This document shows positions 8,916-18,022 of a DNA stretch of 64,000 nucleotides, piece after piece. Positions within the stretch are counted from its first letter, which is position 1. Each line of letters opens with the position of its first letter. Source of the stretch: Aureibacter tunicatorum. GTDB taxonomy: Bacteria > Bacteroidota > Bacteroidia > Cytophagales > Cyclobacteriaceae. Under the pieces are notes generated by a model that saw only the letters and a program-made list of their open reading frames with translations, ran no database searches and was not told the origin of the DNA. Location of the stretch: the NCBI RefSeq assembly GCF_036492635.1, contig NZ_AP025305.1, positions 2,666,001 through 2,730,000 on the forward strand, read 5' to 3'. Both the position numbers and the translations under genes were made by a program.

Positions 8916-11210
8916 TTAATAACCTAAAGCATTCATAATTTTCTCATTCAGTTTTCTATTTTTTCCTTTGAAAGGGTGGCAATGAATATGGATAGCAGGA
9001 TTGAAATTCAGCTCAATGATACTGTAGTTATCTGATGTAGCTGGTTCAGCAATATTATCAATCATCATATCCAAGCCCGTAATTTTGACATTCAATGCTT
9101 TCATTGCCTTTACTGCAATATCTTTATAAGATTGATGAATATCATCCGTAAAATCAATACTATCGCCGCCAGTACTGATATTTGAATTCTCCCTTAAATA
9201 AACAACTTGCCCTTCTTCAGGAATAGAATCAAAATCCAAACCTTGGGACTTTAGGAACATAGCCTCAGCTTCTCCTTTGGCAATTTTTTCCAAAGGAGTC
9301 TTATACCCTTTTCCCCTCAAAGGATCTTGGTTCTTTAAATCCACCAATTCCGCAATTGTATGCAACCCATCTCCCTTGACGTTTGCGGGCACGCGATGCA
9401 GTATTCCAACCACTTCATCCTCTATGACGAAAATTCTAAACTCTCGCCCTGTGACAAACTCTTCTACTAAAATGGTGTCATCATGTTCAAATGCTATTTC
9501 CACAGCTCTTTCATAATCCTCTACCGAATCATTGGACTTCAAAATGCTTATTCCTAATCCAAAATTGGTTGATTTAGGCTTAACGACAATCGAACTGCCT
9601 TTTATAAGTTGAAAATACGACTTGGCTTTTTCCATATCAAAGAAGCTGTCACCTTTTGGGACTTGTATGCCTGACTTTTCAAGCACTTTCTTAGTCACCA
9701 CCTTATTCTCCATCATTAAGATACTGCTGTAATTATCCAATGACGTTTTTGTCGCTTGCACAACATATTCTTCATGGCCGAATTTCTCAAGTCTGATAAA
9801 GTTTTCAGGCCTGTCAATGAGCTCTATGGACACACCTCTTTTCACTGCCTCTCGCATCAATAATTGAGTGGATAATTCCATATCCATTTTACCATGGAAA
9901 TTATAATTTTTGCCTTTTACTGACATTCTATGCTTTTGAGCCATGGACATATGCCAATTCACATAATCATCCGTGTTGTTCATTTCCTTGAGTATTTTGG
10001 CAGACAATCTTGACTCAGAATGCTCTACCAACCTCTTCATTTCTTTCATCGCTGACGCATAATCATCAGGCAAATCTTCAACAGAAAGTTTTCTTTTTAA
10101 TTTTTGATAAAAAGACTCCAAGTATTTTTGCAAACTAATTGAATTGCCATTCTCATCAAACATCCTCACTCTTCCGTCTAGACCAAAATCAGCAGCAGTT
10201 ACTTGATTGTGATGGGAAATTTTCTGATGTGTTACATCATAATGACTATCATCTTCAAGCAATCCATAAATTAAAAGCAAATGAACCATTTTCAAATTAA
10301 TCTCAGATAAACCCGAAGCTTCGAAAGGGTCCAAATCTATATGTCTAACTTCTAGATGCGTAATTTTCTCTTGAGAATTTTCTTTAATTCTTAAAGCTGA
10401 ATAGTTTTCCTTAGCGAAGTTGATGACTTTGTCTTCAATCAACTTGTTAATGCTATTTTTATAATTATTGAAACTAGTATAATCTAATATAAATTCTTTT
10501 TCATTTCTATATCCGCATCTGCCAACTCTAAAAGATGTCGCATTTTCAGCATAACATGTTTTGCCATAATTGACAATATCATCGCATTTGCAGATATACT
10601 TATAATAGGAAGAATGAAGCGCAGGACTAGCGCCAAGCAATGCCACTAAAAACCAATGGTTTTTCATGTAGTTCGCAGCGATTTTCATGTACACTCTTTC
10701 CTTGAACGCATCATAATCCTCCACTAAATTAGTATTGGACTGATACAGCACCTTCATCACATTCTCGCTCAATGAATAATTAAAGTGCACTCCAGAAACT
10801 AACTGCTTTCTTTTCCCATATATCGCTGACAAATGTTCTCGATAAGACTCCAATTCTCTGCCATTTTCACCATAGCTTGCAATGGGAATAAGATTTTCAT
10901 CTTCCGGCAAAATGGGCGGCATGCTTTGAGGCCACAAATACTCTCCCTTTTCCAAAGAGGCGTCGACGATCTCATGAATCGTCTTGATAAAGCCAACCGC
11001 TTCATCAATGTTTTCTTGCACTGGTGAAATCATCTCCACCTGACTCTCCGAAAAATCCGTAGTGATATAAGGATGCGTTAATTTATCCCCCAAAGATTTC
11101 GGGTGAACAGTCAAGGACATTTCACCATTCTCTTTTACTCTTACATTTTCTTTCTCAATGCCAAACTCTCCTTCCAGCAATTGAGTTAGCTTTATCTTCC
11201 CGCAGTCCAT
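8916..11210 (-). CDS. gshF: Bifunctional glutamate-cysteine ligase/glutathione synthetase
   Basis: GshF makes glutathione from Glu, Cys and Gly in one polypeptide. The N-terminal ligase domain (about 1-450) carries the GVHFNYSLSE, EVRHIDLDPFEASGLS and TAADFGLDGR stretches. The C-terminal ATP-grasp domain (about 480-764) carries VVKPKSTNFGLGISIL, TILVEEFVTGREFRIFVI and IIELNFNPAIHIHCHP. About 764 residues is normal for the fusion. ATG 11210 gives MDCGKIKLTQ; a TTG at 11225 would overlap the upstream MATE stop by four bases and is a real alternative. It is the second gene of a MATE-gshF operon led by a TTCG-N8-CGAA box, so probably under ArsR control. Confidence 0.93.
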   Translation of the reverse strand: MDCGKIKLTQLLEGEFGIEKENVRVKENGEMSLTVHPKSLGDKLTHPYITTDFSESQVEMISPVQENIDEAVGFIKTIHEIVDASLEKGEYLWPQSMPPILPEDENLIPIASYGENGRELESYREHLSAIYGKRKQLVSGVHFNYSLSENVMKVLYQSNTNLVEDYDAFKERVYMKIAANYMKNHWFLVALLGASPALHSSYYKYICKCDDIVNYGKTCYAENATSFRVGRCGYRNEKEFILDYTSFNNYKNSINKLIEDKVINFAKENYSALRIKENSQEKITHLEVRHIDLDPFEASGLSEINLKMVHLLLIYGLLEDDSHYDVTHQKISHHNQVTAADFGLDGRVRMFDENGNSISLQKYLESFYQKLKRKLSVEDLPDDYASAMKEMKRLVEHSESRLSAKILKEMNNTDDYVNWHMSMAQKHRMSVKGKNYNFHGKMDMELSTQLLMREAVKRGVSIELIDRPENFIRLEKFGHEEYVVQATKTSLDNYSSILMMENKVVTKKVLEKSGIQVPKGDSFFDMEKAKSYFQLIKGSSIVVKPKSTNFGLGISILKSNDSVEDYERAVEIAFEHDDTILVEEFVTGREFRIFVIEDEVVGILHRVPANVKGDGLHTIAELVDLKNQDPLRGKGYKTPLEKIAKGEAEAMFLKSQGLDFDSIPEEGQVVYLRENSNISTGGDSIDFTDDIHQSYKDIAVKAMKALNVKITGLDMMIDNIAEPATSDNYSIIELNFNPAIHIHCHPFKGKNRKLNEKIMNALGY

Positions 11211-11221
11211 TTTCTTTAAAT

Positions 11222-12574
11222 TCAATTAGCTAAAGCTTTTTCTTTTTCAACTTGAAAATCTGAATATTGATTTGATTCAAGCGATCTCATTGTTTTTTGA
11301 TAAATAATAGAGATCACCAATCCTCTAAAAAAAGTACTTATAAAAATCGTCCACCAGACACCATCAATGCCCAACATATCAGGCCGAGCCAGAAACAATG
11401 CCAATGGAATTCTGGATAAAAGTATCAAAATATTAACTCTGGCAGGCAACTTTGTCTCGCCTAAACCATTGATTAAACTCGTCGTAAGCATTTCTATGAT
11501 CATAAATACTTGAGACAGGCCTACGATTTGCAAATATCTCATCCCAATCTCAACCGTTTTTTGATCTTGGACAAACAATCTCATCAATGGCTCTGATTGG
11601 GTATACAACAATAAAGTCATCAAAACTCCAAAGACCAATGCCATTCTTAAAGTTACCCTGTAAGCCTCTTTTATTCGACCATATTGCTTGGCTCCAAAAT
11701 TTTGACCTGAAAAAGACATCATAGCTCCTGATAACCCTCCAATGGTCATAAATGTCATTGCCTCAAGCTGGTGGCCGACTTTCTGAGCGGCAATAGCTTC
11801 CTGCCCCCATTCCGCCACTATCTTGCCTATCGCAATACTCGCTAGTGAAAATATAATACGCTGCACAGAAGGTGAAACACCTAATTTAACAATAGGAATA
11901 AGCACCTCCCTATTCAACTTCGCCTTCAAATCCCCTAAATAATCCCTATGCTTGTAACCATAAAACAGCAATGCCACAATAAGCTGTGACAAAAATGTAG
12001 CTAAACCAGCTCCGTTAATTCCCATTCCCAATACATAGATAAAAAATGGAGTCAACACCAAATTGATTCCGATACCTATTGATCTAAATCTGAAAGGCGT
12101 TTTTGAGTCGCCGTGAGACATGCTAACGCTAGCCAAAACGTTGGTTGTTTGAGTAAAAACCAAACCTAAAGCCATCCAAACAAAATACTCATCAAACCCT
12201 CCTTCAACAGAAAGATTAAAAAAACTTCCCAACCAAGGCTTTCCTATAAACATCAATACTGTGAACAGAAGAGACAAAGCCCAAGTTGACTTCACCGCAT
12301 TCATTGCTATAACTTTAGCTTCATTGCGATTTTCAGCCCCTAAAGCGTGAGATACTCTAATACTGGTTCCTACAGTAATGATAGAACTTATCGCCCATAT
12401 CAAGTGCGTATAGAACCCAGACACCCCAACCGCTGAAACGGCCTGACTTCCTAATTTCCCCACCCAAAACATGTCAATAATATTATTGGCAAACTGCATG
12501 AAAGATGTTCCAATCATCGGAACTGCCAATAACAATATGGACTTTGATATGCTACCTTTTGTCAAGTTATTCAT
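11222..12574 (-). CDS. MATE family efflux transporter
   Basis: The 450-residue polytopic membrane protein is a typical MATE cation antiporter with about 12 helices in two halves. The MIGTSFMQFANNIIDMFWVG start, SVSMSHGDSKTPFR loop and the second-half SGAMMSFSGQNFGAKQYGR motif are characteristic. MATE proteins export drugs, metabolites or conjugates by Na+ or H+ exchange. The substrate cannot be read from sequence. It is followed directly by gshF and preceded by a box shared with the arsR promoter, so export of a thiol-reactive compound or its glutathione conjugate is a reasonable inference. Confidence 0.93.
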   Translation of the reverse strand: MNNLTKGSISKSILLLAVPMIGTSFMQFANNIIDMFWVGKLGSQAVSAVGVSGFYTHLIWAISSIITVGTSIRVSHALGAENRNEAKVIAMNAVKSTWALSLLFTVLMFIGKPWLGSFFNLSVEGGFDEYFVWMALGLVFTQTTNVLASVSMSHGDSKTPFRFRSIGIGINLVLTPFFIYVLGMGINGAGLATFLSQLIVALLFYGYKHRDYLGDLKAKLNREVLIPIVKLGVSPSVQRIIFSLASIAIGKIVAEWGQEAIAAQKVGHQLEAMTFMTIGGLSGAMMSFSGQNFGAKQYGRIKEAYRVTLRMALVFGVLMTLLLYTQSEPLMRLFVQDQKTVEIGMRYLQIVGLSQVFMIIEMLTTSLINGLGETKLPARVNILILLSRIPLALFLARPDMLGIDGVWWTIFISTFFRGLVISIIYQKTMRSLESNQYSDFQVEKEKALAN

Positions 12575-12658
12575 TTTCCTACCCTCAATCTTCTTACGTC
12601 CCCATCCAGGAGGCTCAAAGCTATTTAAAACTATGATTGATTATATTTAATTCGTATT

Positions 12659-12674
12659 TCGCAAAAACACGAAC
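12659..12674. promoter_or_regulatory. TTCG-N8-CGAA box upstream of the MATE-gshF operon
   Basis: TTCGCAAAAACACGAA lies 85 bases before the MATE start and preserves the sequence of the two boxes at the arsR promoter except at the pyrimidine positions. An extra TTCGTAT half-site precedes it. It is a probable ArsR operator; binding is inferred. Confidence 0.6.
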
Positions 12675-12786
12675 ATCAAAGATTTTAAAAAAGCCCAATA
12701 AAATTTTATTCCTATCAAGCTCATCATCTACAAAGCTGCTTGGCTCTGTATATCTATTACAACCCAACTGAAAATCCACCTATGCA

Positions 12787-13089
12787 TCAACAGCATGTTT
12801 GAATTTTCAACAAACCATCAAATAAACTTTTCACTTCGCTCCAATTGCCGTCATTTATACAATATCTAATTTTAGGAGTTTCAATATGTCCTTGAATTAT
12901 CCCTGAGTCTTTCAATTCTTTCAAATGTTGCGATAATGTAGACTTGGGCATAGAAAGTTCTTCAGACATATCACCACTATAACAACAAGGTTGTTCCAGC
13001 AAATATTTTACTATATGCACCCTTGCCGGATGGCTTAATGCTTTCGCATATCTTGCAAGCTTTACATGTTCTTCGGCTACATTTTTCAT
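12787..13089 (-). CDS. ArsR/SmtB family repressor with paired cysteines
   Basis: This 100-residue winged-helix regulator carries LARYAKALSHPARVHIVKYL (helices 1-2), MPKSTLSQHLKELKDSG (recognition helix) and the wing GHIETPKIRYCI. Vicinal cysteines occur at about 35-36 (QPCCYS) and at the extreme C-terminus (QTCC). Such Cys pairs suggest sensing of As(III), another soft metal or thiol oxidation, with release from DNA on binding. Two operator-like boxes precede it and a third precedes the MATE-gshF operon. No arsenate reductase, arsenite pump or ArsM lies nearby, so the ligand is open. Confidence 0.9.
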   Translation of the reverse strand: MKNVAEEHVKLARYAKALSHPARVHIVKYLLEQPCCYSGDMSEELSMPKSTLSQHLKELKDSGIIQGHIETPKIRYCINDGNWSEVKSLFDGLLKIQTCC

Positions 13090-13105
13090 TTCGCAAAAAT
13101 ACGAA
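13090..13105. promoter_or_regulatory. TTCG-N8-CGAA box at the arsR start
   Basis: TTCGCAAAAATACGAA lies immediately upstream of the arsR start codon, where a bound repressor would block transcription or initiation. It is one of three near-identical copies within 500 bases. Confidence 0.6.
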
Positions 13106-13140
13106 CTAAATTCAAAGTTTCAAAACATCCTCTCATTCAT

Positions 13141-13156
13141 TTCGTAAAAACACGAA
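13141..13156. promoter_or_regulatory. Second TTCG-N8-CGAA box upstream of arsR
   Basis: TTCGTAAAAACACGAA lies 51 bases upstream of the previous box, about five helical turns away and therefore on the same DNA face. It is a probable ArsR operator. Confidence 0.58.
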
Positions 13157-13192
13157 CTAAATATTAAATCCACACCACCTCTGTTAAATAAA

Positions 13193-13226
13193 AAAACGAC
13201 AGAATATTAATTTAGTCCGTCGTTTT
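13193..13226 (-). terminator. Hairpin after the fumarase gene
   Basis: AAAACGAC and GTCGTTTT arms are separated by 18 bases, with A/T runs on both sides, about 50 bases past the fumarase stop. The loop is long, so this is a moderate call. Confidence 0.5.
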
Positions 13227-13276
13227 CTTTTAAATATGTCTAAGATTATATTTTACAACAACCTTGTTATTTTATA

Positions 13277-14932
13277 TTAAGAAGCTGTTTCTTCAAGCTC
13301 TTCTTTCTTTTCAACCACAGCATTATTGGCAATATCAGCGAAAAAGTCATTCCCTTTGTCATCGCAAATAATGAAAGCAGGGAAGTTTTCTATTTCGATC
13401 TTTCTTACCGCTTCCATTCCTAGCTCAGCAAAATCAACCACTTCCACAGACTTGATATTTTCTTTTGCCAAAATAGCCGCAGGTCCTCCAATCGAACCTA
13501 AATAGAAACCTCCATGAGTTGCGCACGCATCAGTTACTTGCTGCGTTCTATTTCCTTTGGCCACCATGATCATCGATCCTTTCAAGGCTTGGAACGGCTC
13601 AACATATGGATCCATTCTACCTGCGGTAGTTGGCCCAAAGCTACCTGAAGGCATTCCTTCCGGAGTTTTTGCTGGCCCTGCGTAGTAAATTGGATGACTC
13701 TTGAAGTACTCCGGCATAGGCTCGCCATTGTCAATCATCTCTTTGATTTTAGCGTGAGCCATATCTCTTGCCACTATCAAAGTTCCTTTAAGATTCAATC
13801 TTGTCTTGATTGGATATTTTGAAAGCTCGGCCAATACTTCTTCCATTGGTCTGTTCAAATCCACTTCAACAGCCTTTTCAAGATTCGGAGCTACCGCTGG
13901 AACAAATTTGGAAGGATTTTTCTCAAGTTGCTCTACGAAGATTCCTTCTTCGTTGATTTTAGCTTTGATATTACGGTCAGCGCTGCAACTAACACCTAGC
14001 CCAACTGGACAAGAGGCAGCGTGTCTCGGCAAACGAATCACTCTAACATCGTGAGTAAAATATTTACCCCCAAATTGAGCTCCAATAGCACTTTCTTGGC
14101 ATATTTGCTGAACCTTTGCTTCCCATTCCAAATCCCTGAACGCCTGACCTCCCATATTGCCTTCAGTAGGCAAATGATCCAAGTTACCAGCTGAAGCTTC
14201 CTTAACAGCTTTCAATGTCGATTCCGCTGAAGTTCCGCCAATTACCAACGCTAAGTGATATGGAGGGCAGGCCGAAGTACCCAAGTCCTTTATTTTCTCA
14301 TGAATGAACTTCGTCAAATTCTCCTCATTCAACAATGACTTTGTTTGCTGATACAAATACGTTTTGTTCGCAGAGCCTCCGCCTTTGGCCATAAACAAAA
14401 ATTCATATGAATTTCCATTCTTAGAATATATATCTATCTGAGCCGGAAGATTAGTGCCGGTGTTTTTCTCCTCCACCATTGTCAATGGCACTACTTGAGA
14501 GTACCTCAAGTTACGCTCCTTATAGGTCTCATAAATTCCTCTGGATAAATGCTCGGCATCCTCAGCTCCTGTGATTACGCTCTCTCCTTTCTTAGCCATC
14601 ACTATAGCTGTTCCTGTATCTTGGCAACTTGGCAACTGTCCCTCGGATGCAGTCGAAGCATTTTGCAACAATGTATAAGCTACAAATCTATCATTATCAG
14701 TAGCCTCGGGATCTTCCAATATTTTCGTCAACTTCTCAAGATGCGAACCTCTCAAATAAAAAGACACATCTGACATGGCCTCTTTTGCCAAGATCTCGAG
14801 TGCTTTTGGGTCAACTTTAAGAAATTTTCTTCCATCAACTTCAATTGTGGAAACGTACTCTGAAGTGATTTTTCTATATTCAGTAGTATCCTTTTCTATT
14901 GGAAAAGGTTTTTGATAAAAAAACTCGCTCAT
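13277..14932 (-). CDS. Class I fumarate hydratase (iron-sulfur)
   Basis: The 551-residue enzyme interconverts fumarate and malate in the TCA cycle, using a 4Fe-4S cluster. It is a fused, FumA-type single chain. The N-terminal alpha domain carries [14 protein letters not shown] and [20 protein letters not shown], with likely cluster cysteines, and [14 protein letters not shown] contributes others. The C-terminal beta domain carries the [24 protein letters not shown] signature and [17 protein letters not shown]. Start and length fit the family. It is monocistronic: a TATATTTG -7-like element lies 57-64 bases upstream of the start codon. Confidence 0.95.
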   Translation of the reverse strand: MSEFFYQKPFPIEKDTTEYRKITSEYVSTIEVDGRKFLKVDPKALEILAKEAMSDVSFYLRGSHLEKLTKILEDPEATDNDRFVAYTLLQNASTASEGQLPSCQDTGTAIVMAKKGESVITGAEDAEHLSRGIYETYKERNLRYSQVVPLTMVEEKNTGTNLPAQIDIYSKNGNSYEFLFMAKGGGSANKTYLYQQTKSLLNEENLTKFIHEKIKDLGTSACPPYHLALVIGGTSAESTLKAVKEASAGNLDHLPTEGNMGGQAFRDLEWEAKVQQICQESAIGAQFGGKYFTHDVRVIRLPRHAASCPVGLGVSCSADRNIKAKINEEGIFVEQLEKNPSKFVPAVAPNLEKAVEVDLNRPMEEVLAELSKYPIKTRLNLKGTLIVARDMAHAKIKEMIDNGEPMPEYFKSHPIYYAGPAKTPEGMPSGSFGPTTAGRMDPYVEPFQALKGSMIMVAKGNRTQQVTDACATHGGFYLGSIGGPAAILAKENIKSVEVVDFAELGMEAVRKIEIENFPAFIICDDKGNDFFADIANNAVVEKKEELEETAS

Positions 14933-14988
14933 ATTTATCGATACCTATTTGTTGTTTATTTGGAAAACACTATTTGCGTCACCCATAA

Positions 14989-14996
14989 CAAATATA
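14989..14996 (-). promoter_or_regulatory. Putative -7 promoter element of the fumarase gene
   Basis: Read on the minus strand this is TATATTTG, an exact match to the Bacteroidota -7 consensus TAnnTTTG. It would give a leader of about 50 bases. I found no good TTG at the -33 spacing. Confidence 0.4.
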
Positions 14997-15089
14997 AATA
15001 TTGATCTTAAATAAATTGATGAGCTAACTCATATGCTTGCAATTAACTTTTAATTTTGAAAAATTCTAAATTATGAACTGCATTTTGCC

Positions 15090-15923
15090 TTAATTTTTGG
15101 AATAATGACTACAACCGCACTTTTTTACTCTTCTAATGTCATTTCTGTCATTAATATCCCAAGCCAGAGTATTAATACCTTCAGTCATATTTTGTAATAC
15201 TTTTGAATCTTCAACTAAATACGTATTCAAATAATGACTGCCATACATTCCACTGACTTCTAAAGGGTCCGATATTATATTAGTGACATCTTCTCTATAG
15301 CCTATCAAGTTTTTTGGAACTTTCTTTTTATTTAATTCTTTTACAACTCTTTTATCCGAAGATAGGTACATTATGTTCAATTGATTAATAAAAGGCTCAG
15401 TCTGCGTCAATATCATTGCCACTGAATTCTTGGGCTGTGGATGCAAAATTCGATCGCCTAATCTACTTGACGGGATGTTCAAAACTATTTCCAGATCATT
15501 GCCCTCGTTTGCCATAGCCTTCAAAAAATTTTGCAAACTTCTAATTTTAGCTGATTTCAATTCTTGATAATCGTATTTTCCCAACTCTTCATATTTGATA
15601 TCATAAAGCAACAAAGCCTTTGACTCTCTATTGCTGATTTTATCGCCATCGGCCTTTGTAAAAATTCGATTATCGATATTTGGCTTTGGAGCAATCACGG
15701 CAACATTATCTTTTGTGAAATATACATCGACAACGACTTTATCCAACCTATCCTTTGTATCATAAAAGTACGTTGAAATATCAACACTTCTTGGACCCGC
15801 TATTTCAACAAAAGACACTTTATCTTTTTCCCTGCTTTCATCATCCAACACCTCGCCTCCAACTTTATTATTAACCAAAACCCCAAAAAGCCCAACCGCT
15901 ATAATACTCAAAAATAATTTCAC
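15090..15923 (-). CDS. Secreted protein, probable degenerate GDPD-like phosphodiesterase
   Basis: The 277-residue protein has an N-terminal hydrophobic export signal (about 1-18). The layout resembles a glycerophosphodiester phosphodiesterase barrel: VVVDVYFTKDNVAVI near residue 64, IRSLQNFLKAMA then LEIVLNIPSS near 130-155, and INTLAWDINDRNDIRRVKKCG at the end. The catalytic signatures are missing: the usual HRG becomes AGPRS and the HD pair becomes APKPN. It is therefore likely inactive as a GDPD, or a divergent binding protein. GTG 15923 is supported by a strong Shine-Dalgarno. It ends in a CGC motif. The family call is tentative. Confidence 0.55.
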   Translation of the reverse strand: MKLFLSIIAVGLFGVLVNNKVGGEVLDDESREKDKVSFVEIAGPRSVDISTYFYDTKDRLDKVVVDVYFTKDNVAVIAPKPNIDNRIFTKADGDKISNRESKALLLYDIKYEELGKYDYQELKSAKIRSLQNFLKAMANEGNDLEIVLNIPSSRLGDRILHPQPKNSVAMILTQTEPFINQLNIMYLSSDKRVVKELNKKKVPKNLIGYREDVTNIISDPLEVSGMYGSHYLNTYLVEDSKVLQNMTEGINTLAWDINDRNDIRRVKKCGCSHYSKN

Positions 15924-15927
15924 ACCA

Positions 15928-15934
15928 CCTCCTT
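15928..15934 (-). promoter_or_regulatory. Strong Shine-Dalgarno deciding a GTG start
   Basis: On the minus strand AAGGAGG lies four bases before the GTG at 15923. Strong sites like this are uncommon in this window and support GTG as the real start of the GDPD-like gene. Confidence 0.6.
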
Positions 15935-16060
15935 TTTATACTATCCAACCTCACCCAACTTTTATTGTTTGAGCATTCATTGAGCGTATAAATTTCCTTT
16001 AGTGTTTTCATGAGAATTATTTTTGATTAATTTTACCGCAAACATCAAACAGATTGAAAC

Positions 16061-16729
16061 ATGAAAAGAATCATCTACCCAGCGATAGCTTTAGCCATTG
16101 GCTTTGCTAATTTTTCTTGTGAAAATAAAACTAAAGAAAAGCAGGAAACAATTAAGGAAGAAGTAATTGAGTCGGCAAATGACGCTACAATCAATAGTTC
16201 AGTCCTGAAATTGGATGAAAATTCAATCGAAGTAAATTGGACGGCTTTCAAAACAACTGAGAAAGTAGGCGTAAAAGGCAAATTCGATCAAATAAAAGTA
16301 TCAAACTTGAATGCTTCGGAAACTGCGACTGATTGCATCAACGGAATTGAATTCGAAATCTTAACTGCCAGCACAAACTCAGGCTTGGAAATCAGAGATA
16401 ATAAAATCACTGAGTTTTTCTTTGGTAAAATGGCAAATACAGAGTCTATCAAAGGAAAAGTTATTAGCATTGATGAAAATGGAAATGCAACGGTTTCATT
16501 GACCTTAAATGATGTAACTAAAGAAACTACTGCCACTGTAAACATCGAAGACAATACTGCTACGATGACGGGCACTATAAACCTTGATGAATGGAATGGA
16601 CAAGAAGCTGTCAAGTCATTGAATGAAAAATGCGAAGGGCTTCACAAAGGCAGTGATGGAATAACAAAATTATGGCCAGATGTTTCTTTCGAAATAAAAG
16701 GGAAACTTGCTCCACAAAAAATAGGATAG
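16061..16729 (+). CDS. YceI-like domain lipoprotein
   Basis: This 222-residue protein has a lipoprotein signal peptide (about 1-20, lipobox-like ANFSC) and a charged linker to about residue 45. A YceI-like beta barrel follows, with VNWTAFKTTEKVGVKGKF, a central TNSGLEIRDNKI region and the C-terminal strand WPDVSFEIKGKLAP. YceI proteins bind isoprenoid or polyprenoid lipids in a lipocalin-like cavity. It is probably anchored in a membrane facing the periplasm. The ligand is unknown. It is a single gene with a shared terminator after it. Confidence 0.8.
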   Translation: MKRIIYPAIALAIGFANFSCENKTKEKQETIKEEVIESANDATINSSVLKLDENSIEVNWTAFKTTEKVGVKGKFDQIKVSNLNASETATDCINGIEFEILTASTNSGLEIRDNKITEFFFGKMANTESIKGKVISIDENGNATVSLTLNDVTKETTATVNIEDNTATMTGTINLDEWNGQEAVKSLNEKCEGLHKGSDGITKLWPDVSFEIKGKLAPQKIG

Positions 16730-16745
16730 AACTAAATTAACATAT

Positions 16746-16778
16746 AACTCTTACCCATTAACACACTGGGTAAGAGTT
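16746..16778. terminator. Bidirectional terminator between yceI-like gene and lacI
   Basis: A perfect 12-base-pair stem, AACTCTTACCCA and its complement, has a nine-base loop and lies between convergent genes. It can serve both strands, although the T runs are short. Confidence 0.8.
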
Positions 16779-16795
16779 GATTACCCCCCAACAAT

Positions 16796-17824
16796 TTATT
16801 GTATTATTTCTTTAGTTGAATTCCTTATTATAAGTTTAGTCTGATAAACAAACTTCTCAGCCAGATTTACATTTTCATCCTCACTCTGCTTCATTGTTTC
16901 CAACAATACCTTCATCGCTTTCTCACCCATATCTCCCGCCGGCTGTGAAATCGTTGTCAAAGCGGGCTCTAAATATTTAGAATACGCAAGGTCAGAAAAC
17001 CCAATTACAGAAACATCTTCAGGAATCGACTTTCCTAATGACTTTACAGCTTGCATCGCGCCTACAGCTATTCGATCGCTAGCTGCGAAAATCCCATCTA
17101 CTTCAGGATGTTTTTGCAATAGTTGCAAAGTCTTTTCAAATGATTTTTCTTCATTAAATTCACAATGTACTACCAATGGATCAAATCCAAAGTCCTCGCA
17201 GACTTGTTTATACCCCTCTTCTCTTTCGGTAGCATTGATTAATTTTTCGGGTCCTGCCAAATGAGCCACATTCAAACAGCCTGTTTCAAACAATAATTTC
17301 GAGGCATTCATTCCTCCAGTAAAGTCATCCACCAGCACTTGACTTACACCTAAATCATCATTCCCGCGATCAATCAACACATAAGGAAAATTCCTTGCTT
17401 TTAAGCTTTCCAAATACTTCAAATCCTTTGTCGACGAAGCCAAAGCCAAAATAAGCCCGTCGACTTGATGATTTATCAAGCTTTTCAAATCCGACAACTC
17501 ACGCACTGAGTCTTCATGAGATTGGCAAATTATTAAGTTATAGCCATTCTGATACGCTATATTTTCAATACCTCTGATAATCGACCCAAAAAAGCTATTA
17601 TCCAAATCAGGCACAACGACACCTAAAGTATATGATTTGTTCTGCAATAAACTTTGAGCTTGCTTGTTAGGCTCGAAATCCAGCTCCTCCACCAACTTCA
17701 TGACTTTTTCTCTGGTTTTCGCACTTACGTCATAGCTACCCTTTATCGCTTTCGAGACTGTTGACACAGATACCCCCAATCTATCGGCGATATCTTTCAT
17801 TCGTATGGACTTCGATTTTGCCAT
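16796..17824 (-). CDS. LacI family transcriptional regulator of the hexuronate operon
   Basis: The 342-residue regulator has an N-terminal LacI helix-turn-helix and hinge (MKDIADRLGVSVSTVSKAIKG, then FEPNKQAQSLL). A periplasmic-binding-protein-like sugar domain follows, with YTLGVVVPDLDNSFFG, GIFAASDRIAVGAM and SVIGFSDLAYSKYLEPALTT. ATG 17824 (MAKSKSIRM) is chosen over an ATG five codons upstream. It is divergent from the six-gene glucuronate operon, with a LacI-type palindrome between them. It therefore most likely represses that operon until a pathway intermediate binds. Confidence 0.92.
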   Translation of the reverse strand: MAKSKSIRMKDIADRLGVSVSTVSKAIKGSYDVSAKTREKVMKLVEELDFEPNKQAQSLLQNKSYTLGVVVPDLDNSFFGSIIRGIENIAYQNGYNLIICQSHEDSVRELSDLKSLINHQVDGLILALASSTKDLKYLESLKARNFPYVLIDRGNDDLGVSQVLVDDFTGGMNASKLLFETGCLNVAHLAGPEKLINATEREEGYKQVCEDFGFDPLVVHCEFNEEKSFEKTLQLLQKHPEVDGIFAASDRIAVGAMQAVKSLGKSIPEDVSVIGFSDLAYSKYLEPALTTISQPAGDMGEKAMKVLLETMKQSEDENVNLAEKFVYQTKLIIRNSTKEIIQ

Positions 17825-17893
17825 ATAAAAAAAATACAAATTTAAAACTACCTATTCAATATCAAGGACTATGAACAAATCTACTAAATAAAA

Positions 17894-17907
17894 CGAAAAC
17901 GGTTTCG
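17894..17907. promoter_or_regulatory. LacI-family operator in the divergent hexuronate promoter
   Basis: CGAAAACGGTTTCG is an imperfect palindrome with the central CG typical of LacI-family sites. It lies 70 bases upstream of lacI and 115 bases upstream of the reductase gene, so it could control both transcripts. Confidence 0.7.
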
Positions 17908-18022
17908 AAATCGCTTGAGTAAATTTTTTCTCAAAGACATTTTCAAAATTAACCCATCATGACTATCTCTGTTTTAAGCAAGTGCTTATAAATTATAAAA
18001 ATACAATTTCAACACCACTAGC

